A stretch of DNA of 64,000 nucleotides from Phycisphaerales bacterium (GTDB lineage: Bacteria; Planctomycetota; Phycisphaerae; Phycisphaerales; UBA1924): the NCBI GenBank assembly GCA_020849615.1, contig JADLFW010000036.1, positions 96,727 to 160,726 of the forward strand, given 5' to 3'. Position 1 is the stretch's first letter, and every line of letters begins with the position of its first letter. Positions 12,727-22,226 of the stretch are shown piece after piece. The position numbers and the translations under genes were made by a program. Under the pieces are notes generated by a model that was not told where the DNA came from, searched no databases, and saw only the letters and a list, made by a program, of their open reading frames with translations.

Positions 12727-13956
12727 ATGTTGTTCACCCTGGCCACCGCGCCCGCCACCGCGCCCGCCACCGCACCCGCCGCCGCGCCCGCCGCGGCCCC
12801 CGACACCTCCATCGACCAGGTCGCTCACTTCCTCGAGCGCCCGATCCTCGGCAACAGCCTCTGGCAGTGGCTCGTCGCAATCCTCGTCGGCCTCACCGCC
12901 CTCACCGTCCTCTCGCTCGCCAAGGCCGTCGTCCTCCGCCGCCTCCGCCGGGCCGCCGAGCACTCCCAGCACACGGGCCTGGAGCTCGCGGTCGAGCTCG
13001 TCGACGGCACGGGCCACTGGTTCTTCCTCGTCATCGCCCTCTCCCTCGCCGCCAGCGGCGTTTCACTCCAGCCCGCCGTCGACCGCATCATCCGCTTCAT
13101 CATCGTCGGCGGCGTGGCCCTCCAGGTCGGCGGCTGGGCCAACTCCGTCATCGTCTTCCTTATCCACCGCTACCTCTCCCGCCGCGGACGCGAGCGCGGC
13201 GAGACCGACGGCGCCGTTGAGACCACGATGGTCGCCGTCCGCTTCATCAGTCTTATCCTCGTCTACTCGCTCGTCGCGGTCATCGCCGCCGACAACCTCG
13301 GCTTCAACGTCACCGCCCTCATCACGGGCCTGGGCGTCGGCGGCATCGCCGTCGCCCTTGCCGTCCAGAACATCCTCGGCGACCTCTTCAGCGCCCTCTC
13401 CATCGTCCTCGACAAGCCCTTCGTCGTCGACGACTTCATCGTGGTCGGCGAGCACATGGGCACCGTCGAGCACATCGGCCTCAAGTCCACCCGTGTCCGC
13501 GCCCTCTCGGGCGAGCTCCTCATTTTCCGCAACACCGACCTCCTCGCCGCCCGCATCCAGAACTTCAAGCAGATGCAGGAACGCCGCGTCGTCTTCAAGG
13601 TCAGCGTCACCTACTCCACGCCCCCCGAACTCGTCGCCCGCCTCCCCGCCGTCATCAAGGACGCCATCATGGCCCGCGACAAGGTCCGTTTCGACCGGGC
13701 CCACTTCTCCAAGTTCGCCGACTCCGCCCTCGAGTTCGAGGCCGTCTACTACCTCCTCAGCGCCGACTACAACCAGTACATGGACACCCAGCAGGCCATC
13801 AACCTCGACCTCCTCAACCGCTTCCGCGACCTCGGCGTCGAGTTCGCCTTCCCCTCCCGCACCCTCTACCTCGCCGGCGGCGCCGACCACCCACCCCCGC
13901 CCCCCTTCGGGCCAACCGGACCGATCGGGCCCATGAACGCCCCGCCCCGCGCCTGA
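12727..13956 (+). CDS. MscS family mechanosensitive channel
   Basis: The 409-residue protein should form a small-conductance channel that releases solutes on hypo-osmotic shock. After an Ala/Pro/Thr-rich N terminus (PATAPATAPAAAPAAAP) it has hydrophobic segments at about 50-70, 100-115, 120-145 and 175-195, then the pore helix and first beta domain in GLGVGGIAVALAVQNILGDLFSALSIVLDKPF, the conserved VVGEHMGTVEHIGLKSTRVRALSGELLIFRN and a C-terminal alpha-beta domain. The Pro-rich tail (HPPPPPFGPTGPIGP) is species-specific. It follows carB by 59 bases on the same strand and converges on the glycosylase gene with 7 bases between stop codons. Confidence 0.92.
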   Translation: MLFTLATAPATAPATAPAAAPAAAPDTSIDQVAHFLERPILGNSLWQWLVAILVGLTALTVLSLAKAVVLRRLRRAAEHSQHTGLELAVELVDGTGHWFFLVIALSLAASGVSLQPAVDRIIRFIIVGGVALQVGGWANSVIVFLIHRYLSRRGRERGETDGAVETTMVAVRFISLILVYSLVAVIAADNLGFNVTALITGLGVGGIAVALAVQNILGDLFSALSIVLDKPFVVDDFIVVGEHMGTVEHIGLKSTRVRALSGELLIFRNTDLLAARIQNFKQMQERRVVFKVSVTYSTPPELVARLPAVIKDAIMARDKVRFDRAHFSKFADSALEFEAVYYLLSADYNQYMDTQQAINLDLLNRFRDLGVEFAFPSRTLYLAGGADHPPPPPFGPTGPIGPMNAPPRA

Positions 13957-13963
13957 CCCCTCT

Positions 13964-14947
13964 TCACTTACTCAACAGCGCAGCCGTGAACAGTTTCCCC
14001 GTGCTGTCCCGCTCCCACGTCCACGCCGGGCCGTGCTTGCTCTCGTAAAACGCCCACAGCTCAAACCAGTAACTCCGGAACGCGTGCGCCCCGAACGGCG
14101 CGTAGTGCCGGTGCACCTTCTTCATCACCTGCGCTGAACTCCCCTTGTACCCCAGGATCGTCTTCCCGTGCCGCACCGACTCGGTGTCCAGCGGCAGCCG
14201 CCCGTACCGCCCCAGGAGCTGCATGATGTTCGCCGCCGCGTACGGGCCGATCCCCGGCAGCTCCATCAGCCGCTCGAACACCGCGTCATCACTGTTCGAA
14301 AGGTCCTCGAACCACGACGCCTCCAGCTCCGGCCCCCGCTTCCCGCGCGGCGTGAACAGCCGGGCCAGCTCCACGATCCGCGCATCCCGGTACCCCACCC
14401 GGCACCGGGCCCGCAGCGTCTGCGGCCGAGCCCTCGCGATCCGTTCCGCCGATGGGAACGAGAACTGCCGCTCGCCCCCCGCCTCGACCGGATCGCCCAG
14501 CACCTCACACAGCCGACGGTTCATCTGCACCGTGCTGGGCCAGGTCACGTTGCAGCTCGTCACCGTCTTGATGATGTCCTCGAACAAGGTCGGCGAGCGC
14601 ATCAGCCGCCCCCGCCCGGCCGCCCGCCACCGCTCATCCAGCCCGTGGAACGCCGCGATCGTCTCCGTCCCCTCATCCAGCCGCAGCACCCGCGTCAGCT
14701 GCGCCCGCGCCTCCTCGCGCTCCGCGCCCGTCAGCCCGCGCGATGCCACCACCGACAGCCCCCGCCCGACACCGCCCGGCTGCCCCACCCGCACTTGCGC
14801 GGGCCCGCCCTCCAGCGAAAGCACCCGCGAGAACTCCAGCTTCCGCGGATCCCAGAAGTTCGGGTGAAGCAGGAAATAGCCGTAGGAGCAGAAGTCGCGC
14901 TTGAGCTCGTAATCGCCGGGCGGCTTGATCGTGAAGCGCGACGCCAT
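13964..14947 (-). CDS. HhH-GPD superfamily DNA glycosylase
   Basis: The 327-residue protein carries a helix-hairpin-helix motif LPGIGPYAA (230-238) and the catalytic aspartate in LPLDTESV (Asp254), as in base-excision repair glycosylases. The N-terminal beta-rich part (1-110) resembles the TBP-like fold that precedes HhH-GPD in OGG1 and AlkA. The position that holds the catalytic lysine in OGG1/Nth is occupied by Pro-Tyr, so this is more likely a monofunctional AlkA-type glycosylase than a beta-lyase. There is no C-terminal Fe-S cysteine cluster. The ATG at 14947 lies 18 bases after the stop of the upstream amidotransferase gene, so the two probably form an operon. Confidence 0.8.
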   Translation of the reverse strand: MASRFTIKPPGDYELKRDFCSYGYFLLHPNFWDPRKLEFSRVLSLEGGPAQVRVGQPGGVGRGLSVVASRGLTGAEREEARAQLTRVLRLDEGTETIAAFHGLDERWRAAGRGRLMRSPTLFEDIIKTVTSCNVTWPSTVQMNRRLCEVLGDPVEAGGERQFSFPSAERIARARPQTLRARCRVGYRDARIVELARLFTPRGKRGPELEASWFEDLSNSDDAVFERLMELPGIGPYAAANIMQLLGRYGRLPLDTESVRHGKTILGYKGSSAQVMKKVHRHYAPFGAHAFRSYWFELWAFYESKHGPAWTWERDSTGKLFTAALLSK

Positions 14948-14965
14948 GGTGCACGGGCGCCGCCG

Positions 14966-15691
14966 CTACGCCGACATCCGCCGCCGCAGCGGGAACGCGT
15001 ACGTCGCGATGTTCACGCACAGCCGGTCCGACTGCCGGGCGTACGCCGCGTACGACTTGTCCGCATCCGCCGCGACCCCGCCCGGCGTCGTCCCCGCGGC
15101 CGCCATCTCGCGCTCGCTGCCCTTCATGAGCACCGTGATCATCTCGCGGTCGCACTCGAAGTGGTTGATGAACCCGTACGTGCGGATCCCGGCCCGGAAG
15201 ATCACGTGCTTGATGCCATCCGCGCCCGCCAGCAGCTGCGCCCCCGCCGGAAGCTGCTTGATCTCCTGCCCGCACGAGAAGAGCTGCGGGTGATCCCACG
15301 CCATCCCGGAGAGCATCGTCTCGACCTGCCCGGTCGTGTTGATGTGCAGCGTCGCGAACCCGATCGACGGCTTCTCCCGCGGCGCCACCTGCCCGCCCAG
15401 CGCGTGCGCGATCAGCTGCGCCCCCAGGCAGATCCCGATCACCGGCACCCCCGCGGCGGTCGCCTTCTTGATCAGCTCGGCCTCCTGCTGCATCCACGCC
15501 AGGCCCGCGATGTCCGTCACGTTCTGCGGCCCGCCCAGGATGACCACGCCGTGCACATCATCCAGGTCCGCGGGAACGCGGTCCTTCAGGTCGGGCCGGC
15601 GGATATCCAGCAGGTACCCGTGGTCCCGGAGCGTCACACCCAACCGGCCCGTCGTTCCAACGTCGCTGTGCTGCAAGACGATGATGCTCAT
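14966..15691 (-). CDS. Class I glutamine amidotransferase-like protein
   Basis: The 241-residue protein has a complete GATase1 triad: nucleophile Cys88 in GICLGAQLI, and His177 and Glu179 in YGFINHFECD. It also has the oxyanion strand VVILGGPQNV. Stand-alone members act as GMP synthase-like or gamma-glutamyl-hydrolysing enzymes; nothing here decides the acceptor. I start at the ATG at 15691 (MSIIVLQHSD), because the longer frame to 16129 runs through repeats and lacks family similarity. It is followed closely by the DNA glycosylase gene on the same strand. Confidence 0.85.
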   Translation of the reverse strand: MSIIVLQHSDVGTTGRLGVTLRDHGYLLDIRRPDLKDRVPADLDDVHGVVILGGPQNVTDIAGLAWMQQEAELIKKATAAGVPVIGICLGAQLIAHALGGQVAPREKPSIGFATLHINTTGQVETMLSGMAWDHPQLFSCGQEIKQLPAGAQLLAGADGIKHVIFRAGIRTYGFINHFECDREMITVLMKGSEREMAAAGTTPGGVAADADKSYAAYARQSDRLCVNIATYAFPLRRRMSA

Positions 15692-16089
15692 GCGGCCGCA
15701 TGGTAGGGCCGGGGGCCGTGGGGGCGCCGTCGGGAGTGGGTCGCCGCACCCGCCGGGTGCCGTGGGGGTGCGCCGGGTGCCGTGGGGGTGCGTCATCGCA
15801 CCCCCACGCGCGCTGCGCCCCGCTTCCTCATCACCCTCAAATCCCCAAGAAATTCCCGGCTTTGCCGCGCCGCATTCCGCCCCGCTTCCCTTTCTCTCCG
15901 GCGAGCCCGAGTTCAGGCCTCTCGGGGGACTTGGCCCGGGCCCGCCGCGGAAGCAACGCACACGCAAGTTCGCCCGCGCCGCCGCGCGCCGGGGCCTGCA
16001 TGACATGCGTGTCATGCATGTCCGGCATGTCATGCATGTCCGCCATGCCCCGCGCGCCCGCCGCCTCCCCGAGCCCCGCGGAGGAACCC
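15692..16089. other. Intergenic region with tandem repeats
   Basis: This 398-base gap between divergent genes holds a perfect tandem duplication of a 20-mer (15751-15770 and 15771-15790, GTGGGGGTG-containing) with a reverse-complement echo of its end at 15797-15809. It also has a five-unit 9-nt array (CATGCATGT type) at 16004-16049 immediately before the prepilin ribosome site. No credible gene is seen. Confidence 0.7.
16004..16049. repeat. 9-nt tandem array (CATGCATGT type)
   Basis: Five 9-nt units (CATGCGTGT, CATGCATGT and variants) lie 40 bases upstream of the prepilin start, so they would be in its 5' leader. Confidence 0.75.
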
Positions 16090-17034
16090 ATGACCGCACA
16101 CAACGCTCGCACGACACAGGCCTCGGCACGCCGCGCGTTCACGCTCCTCGAGCTGCTCATCGTCATCGCCATCCTCACGGTCCTCATCGCCATCCTCCTG
16201 CCCGCCGTCTCCCGCGCCCGCAAGGCCGGGCAGATGGCCGCCTCCATAAGCAACCTCCGCCAGCTCAACCTCGCCGGCGCCATGTACAAGGATGCCAGCC
16301 GCGGGCAGCTCCCCTTCGCCGCCGTCTACCGCCGCGGCTCGGCCTCCTCCGACCGCGCTGACCCCGGCAAGGGCCTCGTCGGCATCTGCTCCTGGTCCTT
16401 CGGCGGCAAGTGCAACGATGCCTGGTGGGCCACGGGCCCGGCCTCGCGCCGCGGCTTCGACATCGAGGCCGCGGACCGCCCCCTCAACCCCTACCTCTAC
16501 CCCGACCTCGACTGGCAGTGCCCCGACCGCTCGACGTCGGCCGGGCCCGAGCTCAGCGCGGAAGATTCGGCCCGCGCGGTCCACGCCAAGGTCTTCCGCG
16601 ACCCCAGCGACGGCGTCACGCACCAGCGGGCCTGGCCCAGGCCCTCACCCGAGGTCTCGGGCTACCAGGATGTCGGCACCAGCTACCACCTCAACTACAA
16701 GTGGTACCCGCCGCTCGAGCGGGAGATGCCCGGCGCGAGCGACAAGAAGTTCCTGGCCCGCATCGCCTTCGGCAACCAGCGCATCGCCCTCGCCGACTCG
16801 TTCCAGCCCGCGCGCTTCGTCTGGCTCAACGACCAGTACGCCGATGTCATCGCCCACCAGCCCGACCCCGGCTTCCGCATGCTCAACGGCTACGGCGATG
16901 CCAACAAGTCGCTGATGGCGTTCCTCGATGGCCACGCCGCCTACCTGCCGGTGACGCCCGGCGCGGGCGAGGCGTCTTTCTCGTGCGACCGCTACACCTT
17001 CATCTTCGATGGCCTGCGGGTGCCGGGGAAGTAG
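16090..17034 (+). CDS. Type IV pilin-like/pseudopilin with methylation motif
   Basis: The 314-residue protein has a classic prepilin peptidase site and helix: RRAFTLLELLIVIAILTVLIAILLP, with cleavage before Phe and Glu at +5. The C-terminal part ends in NKSLMAFLDGHAAYLPV, which matches the planctomycete-type prepilin family that has an H-x-DG-like tail. It should be processed by PilD and anchored in the inner membrane; such proteins are very numerous in planctomycetes and most lack known roles. The ATG at 16090 has GGAGG six bases upstream; the longer frame from 15700 is repeat read-through. No other secretion genes are near. Confidence 0.88.
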   Translation: MTAHNARTTQASARRAFTLLELLIVIAILTVLIAILLPAVSRARKAGQMAASISNLRQLNLAGAMYKDASRGQLPFAAVYRRGSASSDRADPGKGLVGICSWSFGGKCNDAWWATGPASRRGFDIEAADRPLNPYLYPDLDWQCPDRSTSAGPELSAEDSARAVHAKVFRDPSDGVTHQRAWPRPSPEVSGYQDVGTSYHLNYKWYPPLEREMPGASDKKFLARIAFGNQRIALADSFQPARFVWLNDQYADVIAHQPDPGFRMLNGYGDANKSLMAFLDGHAAYLPVTPGAGEASFSCDRYTFIFDGLRVPGK

Positions 17035-17057
17035 CAGTCACCGCGATGCCCCCCCCC

Positions 17058-17092
17058 ACTCCCCACTCGCCAGTCGCCACCCGCTACTGGCC
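17058..17092. repeat. Heptamer array (ACTCGCC type)
   Basis: Five degenerate 7-nt units (ACTCCCC, ACTCGCC and relatives) fill the gap between two convergent genes; on the minus strand they read GGCGAGT-like, with GG every seven bases. Confidence 0.75.
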
Positions 17093-17095
17093 GAT

Positions 17096-18043
17096 TCACA
17101 GCCTCACCATCGCCGCGTACTCGCGGTACCGCGCATCGATCTCGGCCCGCTTCAGCGTCTTGAGCCGCTCCAGGCTGAACGCCTCGATGTTGAAGCTCGC
17201 GATGATCGTCCCGTGCGCCAGCGCCTTGCGGATCGACTCCGCTGACGAAGGGTCGCCCCCGCCCGCCGCCAGCGCCCCCATCATCCCCCCCGCGAAGCTG
17301 TCCCCCGCCCCCGTCGGGTCCACCACCGTCTCGGCCGGGTACGCCGGCAGCGCCGCCAGACCCTCCCGGTGCGCCAGCAGACATCCGTGCTCACCCTTCT
17401 TCACCACCACGAACTTCGGGCCCATCTCCAGGATGTGCCGCGCCGCCGCGACCGTGTTGCTCCGGCCCGTCAGCAGCTCCGCCTCGTCGTAGTTCAGCAC
17501 CAGCCCATCCACGCGCCGCAGCAGCACCAGCAGGTCATCCCTGGCGATGTTGATCCACAGGTCCATCGTGTCCGCCACCACCAGCCTGCGCTCCGTCAGC
17601 TGCTCCAGGAACCCCAGCTGCACACCCGGGTGCGAGTTGGCCAGGAACACGATCCGCGAGTCCCGGAACTCCGCCGGGATCTCCGGCGGCTTCTCCGCCA
17701 GCACCCCAAGCTCCGTGAACAGCGTCTCCCGCGTGTCCATGTTCTTCATGTACTTCCCGCCCCACGCGAACGTCCTGCTGCCGGGCCTCACCTCCAGCCC
17801 GGCCGTGTCGATCGCCGGGAACGCCCGGAACACATCCCGGAACGAATCCGGAAAATCCCCGCCCGCCGCCGCCACGATCCGCACCGGCGCGTAGAACGAC
17901 GCCGCCGCCGCGAAATACGTGCACGACCCGCCCAGCACTTTCTCCGCGTGCCCCGACGGCGTGTACACCGTGTCGATGCCGATGGTGCCGGTGACGATGA
18001 GCGATGTGCCGGACGGGCCTGGCGTGCTGGAGGTGCTGGACAT
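17096..18043 (-). CDS. PfkB family sugar kinase
   Basis: The 315-residue protein is a ribokinase-fold kinase. It has an N-terminal IVTGTIGIDTVYT strand, the GG motif VLGGSCTYFAAAASF and the ATP/anion-hole signature DPTGAGDSFAGGMMGAL near residue 245, which contains the catalytic Asp. The substrate (sugar or nucleoside) cannot be told from the sequence. The chosen ATG (18043, MSSTSST) leaves 34 bases to the divergent plus-strand gene; the longer frame to 18097 would overlap it. The 3' end abuts a heptamer array. Confidence 0.88.
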   Translation of the reverse strand: MSSTSSTPGPSGTSLIVTGTIGIDTVYTPSGHAEKVLGGSCTYFAAAASFYAPVRIVAAAGGDFPDSFRDVFRAFPAIDTAGLEVRPGSRTFAWGGKYMKNMDTRETLFTELGVLAEKPPEIPAEFRDSRIVFLANSHPGVQLGFLEQLTERRLVVADTMDLWINIARDDLLVLLRRVDGLVLNYDEAELLTGRSNTVAAARHILEMGPKFVVVKKGEHGCLLAHREGLAALPAYPAETVVDPTGAGDSFAGGMMGALAAGGGDPSSAESIRKALAHGTIIASFNIEAFSLERLKTLKRAEIDARYREYAAMVRL

Positions 18044-18077
18044 AGGGGCCAAGTGTAGGGCTCTATCCTTGCCCCGC

Positions 18078-18461
18078 ATGGCCGTCGACCCCGCCACCCT
18101 CCCCGGCTACCTCCCGCCCCCGCCGACCCGCCCGCCACGGCGAACTCTCTCCCGCGCCATCCTCATCGCCCTCGGCGGCGCCACCTTCTTCTTCGCCTTC
18201 TTCGCCATCGCCGCCGCCGACCCCTCCCTGGCCCGGGCCTACCACACCGCCGTCGCCCTCTCCATCGCCTTCTTCGCCCTCGAACGCCTCTATTCGGGCT
18301 TCCAGGAAGACGGGCCGCTCGGCGCCATCCACCGACTCCGCAACCCCTTCGGCAACCTCATCCTCGGCGATGACATCGAGCACACCAACTGCTACTCGAT
18401 CGCCATCCTCTTCGCCCTCGCCGTCGGCTCCATCCTCTCCGGCGTCCTCGCCCTCCTCTGA
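18078..18461 (+). CDS. Small integral membrane protein
   Basis: This 127-residue protein has three hydrophobic segments (about 27-49, 56-75 and 105-126) separated by a loop with RLYSGFQEDGPLGAIHRLRNPFGN. I do not recognise a family. It starts at ATG 18078, divergent from the PfkB gene, and is followed 51 bases later on the same strand by a membrane-anchored phosphatase, so the two may be expressed together. A start further upstream (17919) would overlap the PfkB gene and is unlikely. Confidence 0.65.
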   Translation: MAVDPATLPGYLPPPPTRPPRRTLSRAILIALGGATFFFAFFAIAAADPSLARAYHTAVALSIAFFALERLYSGFQEDGPLGAIHRLRNPFGNLILGDDIEHTNCYSIAILFALAVGSILSGVLALL

Positions 18462-18512
18462 CCGCCACCCCGCCGCCGCCGGGGGACCGCAATCTCCCAT
18501 ACCCTGTCACCC

Positions 18513-20006
18513 GTGACCGATCGTGCCGGGCCAGCCTCCGGCCCGCCCCCAGCGGACCCGTTCCTCGCCGACCGCGACTTCCTCGCCCGGTTCGAACGCC
18601 AGCGCGCCCGCGTCCTCCGACGCCGCATCGAGTGGTACTGCATCCTCGTCCTGCTGCTGACCCTCCTCAGCGCATTCGGCACCTTCATGGAGATGCAGGA
18701 AACCCCCGCGCCCGACTCCGCCGGCATCCAGACCTGGAAGTACGACCTCCCCTACGACATCGCCCTGACCCTCCTCTTCGGCGCCCTCCTCCTCTACGCC
18801 GCCGCCTGGCGCCCGGGCCGCACGGGCCTGGTCACCGCCCTCACCGCCAACACCGCCCTCGCCGCCGTCGTCGCCATGCCCCTCGAGATCGCCACCGGCG
18901 ACCTCACCTCCGACTACCTCGGCATCGGTATCCGCGCGGACAACCGCGCCACCATCCTGGCCTTCGGCGCCATGGCCGTCTTCATCGTCTTCCAGGGCCT
19001 CGCCTCTCTGCTCGTCCCCATGCGGGCCCGCGAGTCCCTCCGCATGATCCTCCCCGCCCTCGTCGCCTACGCCATCACCATCGCCGCCATGCTCGCCGTG
19101 CCGCCCGCCCGGTGGCTCGGCTTTGTCACCCTCTTCGCCCTCGCCTCCCTGCCGGGCCTCTTCTGGAGCCGCTGGCGCTACCGCGAGTTCGATGAGCGCT
19201 TCCGCTCCGGCGAGATGCGCGGCAAGCTCGGCGAGCTCACCGCCGAGCTCTCCTACGCCCGGCAGATCCACGAAGCCCTCTTCCCCCCCGCCCTCGAGCG
19301 CGGGCCCGTCCGCGTCACCTACCGCTACGAGCCCATGCGCGAGATCGGCGGCGATTTCCTCTTCATCGCCCCCCTCGCCTTCCCCCCCTCACAGCCCGAC
19401 GGGCCCGTCCACATCGTCCTCATCGATGTGTCGGGCCACGGCGTCCCCGCCGCCCTCGCCGTCAACCGCCTCCACGGCGAGCTGCAGCGCTTCTTCACCC
19501 GCACCCTCGCCGACGGCGTCGAGCCCGCGCTCTCGCCCGCGCAGCTCCTCGAACGCCTCAACCACTTCGGCTTCAACTCCCTCTCCCCGCAGGGCGTCTA
19601 CGCCACCGCGCTGGCCATCCGCATCGACCCCGCCGCCGGCCTCCTCGAATACGCCAGCGCGGGCCACCCGCCCGCCTTCCTCCGCGATGCCGCGGGCCGC
19701 ACCCACACCCTCGAGGCCACCGAGACCATGCTCGGCATCCTCCCCCCCGATGCCTTCAACCCCGCGCCCGCCACGCACCCCTTCACCCGCGGCGACCGCC
19801 TCGCCGCCTTCACCGATGGCACCTTCGAAGCCCAGGATGCCGCCGGCGAGGAGCTGGGCCTGCCCCGCCTCCGCCAGGTCATCGAGCAGGCCCGCGCGGG
19901 CAATCCCGGCGACCTCGCCGCCGCCGTGCTCTCCGCCGTCGCCGCGCACCGCCACGGCCCGGCCCGGGATGATGTGCTCATCGTCGAGGTCGCCCGCGCC
20001 GATTAG
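18513..20006 (+). CDS. Membrane-anchored SpoIIE/RsbU-type PP2C phosphatase
   Basis: The 497-residue protein has an N-terminal membrane region with about six hydrophobic helices (residues 50-225) and a C-terminal PP2C phosphatase domain (about 255-497). The metal-site signature IDVSGHGVPAAL lies near residue 304, with GGDFLF before it and ARDDVLIVEV near the end. RsbU/SpoIIE phosphatases dephosphorylate anti-anti-sigma (STAS) proteins and so release sigma factors. The membrane part suggests it senses an envelope signal. The start is a GTG at 18513 without a strong ribosome site. It converges on the OPT transporter with 6 bases between stops. Confidence 0.88.
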   Translation: MTDRAGPASGPPPADPFLADRDFLARFERQRARVLRRRIEWYCILVLLLTLLSAFGTFMEMQETPAPDSAGIQTWKYDLPYDIALTLLFGALLLYAAAWRPGRTGLVTALTANTALAAVVAMPLEIATGDLTSDYLGIGIRADNRATILAFGAMAVFIVFQGLASLLVPMRARESLRMILPALVAYAITIAAMLAVPPARWLGFVTLFALASLPGLFWSRWRYREFDERFRSGEMRGKLGELTAELSYARQIHEALFPPALERGPVRVTYRYEPMREIGGDFLFIAPLAFPPSQPDGPVHIVLIDVSGHGVPAALAVNRLHGELQRFFTRTLADGVEPALSPAQLLERLNHFGFNSLSPQGVYATALAIRIDPAAGLLEYASAGHPPAFLRDAAGRTHTLEATETMLGILPPDAFNPAPATHPFTRGDRLAAFTDGTFEAQDAAGEELGLPRLRQVIEQARAGNPGDLAAAVLSAVAAHRHGPARDDVLIVEVARAD

Positions 20007-20012
20007 CCGGGC

Positions 20013-22049
20013 TCACCCCAGCACGAAGACGTCGATCAGCTTGTCCACGATCCCCGTCAGCGCCGCCCCCGCGATGATCCCGGCGCAGATCGGCTCCATC
20101 GACCTTACCCACAGCGTGTGCCCGAGCGAGCCCTCGCGCTTCTCGTTCCGCTTGTGCAGGAAATGGAAGAGCAGCGACCCGATCCACATGCACAGCGTCG
20201 CGTCCGGCGGCAGCACCACACCCAGCCCGATGCTCACCGGCGAGAGCCAGAACCGCCCCTTGGTCTTCAGCCGCGCGATCTCGAAGATCAGTGCCGCCGC
20301 CGCCGCGATCGACAGCGACCACACGATCGACGGGCTCAGGTGACTGAACCCGCCCTCGATGATGTCCGCCACGCCCTTCCACTGCACCGCCGAGGGCATC
20401 GCGAACTTGTCGGAGACCATCGCCTCCTCGACCGACTGCTCCGGCCCGCGCTTGCTGAGGAACATGGCGTAGAACAGCGGCGTGCTCACCGCGGCCCCCG
20501 ACAGGATCCCGATCACGTGCCCCACCGCCTGCTGCCGCGGCTTGGCCCCCAGCATGTACCCCGGCTTGATGTCGCTCAGCAGGTTCGCCGCGTTGCTCGC
20601 CACCGACGCCGTGATCCCCGCCGTCATCAGGTTCACGCCCGGGTTGGTCCGGTCCAGCATGCCGAACGTGAACTGCGGGATCTTCGCCAGCGCCCCCGTC
20701 GGCGTCCAGCTCGTCAGCGCCATCGCGTTCGTGCAGATCAGCGAGAGCGCGAACACCAGCGGCAGGGCCACGATCGTCATCCAGTACGGCACCTGGTACC
20801 ACGTGTGGGCCATCCACGCCGTGATCACGGCGCAGATCGGCAGCCCGATGAACGAGATCTTCAGCGGCAGCTCGATGTGCCCCACCACATCGTGCGCATC
20901 ATCCTTCTTCGAGAACATCCCCCGGAACGCGTCGATGATCACCTTCGGCTTGGCGAACAGCGCCACCAGCGACCCCACCACCATGATCCCCACACCCCAC
21001 CAGATCGACCACTGGTTCACGATCTCGGCCCGGCCGAAATGGATGCTGCTCAGCGAGACCGCCCCCTCCCTCGCCAGCTCCACCGCCTGGTCCCACGTCA
21101 GGCGGTCGCCGACGCCCGCGCCGGGCCTGGGGTCCTTGGCCCGGATGTCCCCCAGCCGGATCATCCACGGCGCCAGGATGAAGAAGTTGATCACCATCCC
21201 CACCAGCATGCTCGTCGAGGTCCGCACGCCCATCAGCCCGCCCGTCCCGATCATCGCCAGGTCCAGGCTGGGCCGCAGCGCCAGCTCGCGGATGTCGATC
21301 CCGCCCAGCCGCGGGATCATCTCCGGGTGCTTCTCCGCGATCTTGTAGTACCAGGTGTCCAGCCGCTCGTTGAAGTGCCAGAACGTCTCCCGCCCCAGCA
21401 GCTTCACCTGCAGCAGCTTCATGTAGGCCTCGCCCGCCATGATCTGCACCAGCGATGTCAGCCCCGCCGCCGCCAGCAGCGCCTTGGCCTGGATCATCCC
21501 GATCCTGCCCCCGCCCGTGTACAGCGTGTCCAGCACCACGCCGCAGGCCCGCCCCTCCGGGAACGGCTGCTGCTCATCGTTGATGAACCGCCGCTTCATC
21601 GGGAACGCCACCAGCACGCCCATCACCGCCGTCACGATGTTGAACGCGAAGATCTGGTACCACGGCAGCACCACGTTGGCCTTCCAGAAGTACGCCGTGA
21701 AGCTCGACATCAGCGGCACCGTCATGTACCCGGCGCTCGTCGCGATCGACTGCATCGCGTTGTTCTCGAGGATCGTGAAGTCCTTCGCCAGCCGGGCCGC
21801 CGACAGCGCCTTGAACATCGCGTACGCCAGGATCACGCTCGTCAGCCCCACCCCCAGCGTGATCCCCGTCTTGGCGCTCACGTACAGGTTCGTCGCGCTC
21901 AGAATCCCCCCCAGCACGAACCCCGTCACCGCCGACCGGACCGTCAGCTGCGCCATGTCCCCGCGGTACACGTTCTCCAGCCACCAACGGTCCTTCTGCT
22001 CACGCGTCCACGTGTGAACCTGCTCGTCAGTCAGATGGGGAATCGCCAT
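20013..22049 (-). CDS. OPT family oligopeptide/metal-chelate transporter
   Basis: The 678-residue polytopic protein has the OPT family core: repeated long hydrophobic helices, an N-terminal RSAVTGFVLGGILSATNLYVSAKTG segment and the NxxSTA-like loop TSTSMLVGMVINFFILAPW. Bacterial OPT proteins import small peptides or metal-chelate conjugates by proton symport. I start at the ATG at 22049 (MAIPHLTDEQ); the frame extended to 22142 is unsupported. It is the last gene of a long minus-strand run and lies 177 bases after ridA. Confidence 0.9.
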   Translation of the reverse strand: MAIPHLTDEQVHTWTREQKDRWWLENVYRGDMAQLTVRSAVTGFVLGGILSATNLYVSAKTGITLGVGLTSVILAYAMFKALSAARLAKDFTILENNAMQSIATSAGYMTVPLMSSFTAYFWKANVVLPWYQIFAFNIVTAVMGVLVAFPMKRRFINDEQQPFPEGRACGVVLDTLYTGGGRIGMIQAKALLAAAGLTSLVQIMAGEAYMKLLQVKLLGRETFWHFNERLDTWYYKIAEKHPEMIPRLGGIDIRELALRPSLDLAMIGTGGLMGVRTSTSMLVGMVINFFILAPWMIRLGDIRAKDPRPGAGVGDRLTWDQAVELAREGAVSLSSIHFGRAEIVNQWSIWWGVGIMVVGSLVALFAKPKVIIDAFRGMFSKKDDAHDVVGHIELPLKISFIGLPICAVITAWMAHTWYQVPYWMTIVALPLVFALSLICTNAMALTSWTPTGALAKIPQFTFGMLDRTNPGVNLMTAGITASVASNAANLLSDIKPGYMLGAKPRQQAVGHVIGILSGAAVSTPLFYAMFLSKRGPEQSVEEAMVSDKFAMPSAVQWKGVADIIEGGFSHLSPSIVWSLSIAAAAALIFEIARLKTKGRFWLSPVSIGLGVVLPPDATLCMWIGSLLFHFLHKRNEKREGSLGHTLWVRSMEPICAGIIAGAALTGIVDKLIDVFVLG

Positions 22050-22226
22050 CGGGTCCGGCCTCCGGGTACACAGACTGCCCCCCGGAGAAGCCGGGCCGGG
22101 CCAAAGAGCGGGCACGATACCCGACATCCACCCGCCCGCCAAGTCCCTTTACCACAAGCCTTTCCGAAACCCGCCGCCCGGCTCAACAAGCCGCCGCCGA
22201 CCCCCAGCCCGACGCGCCCCGGACCC

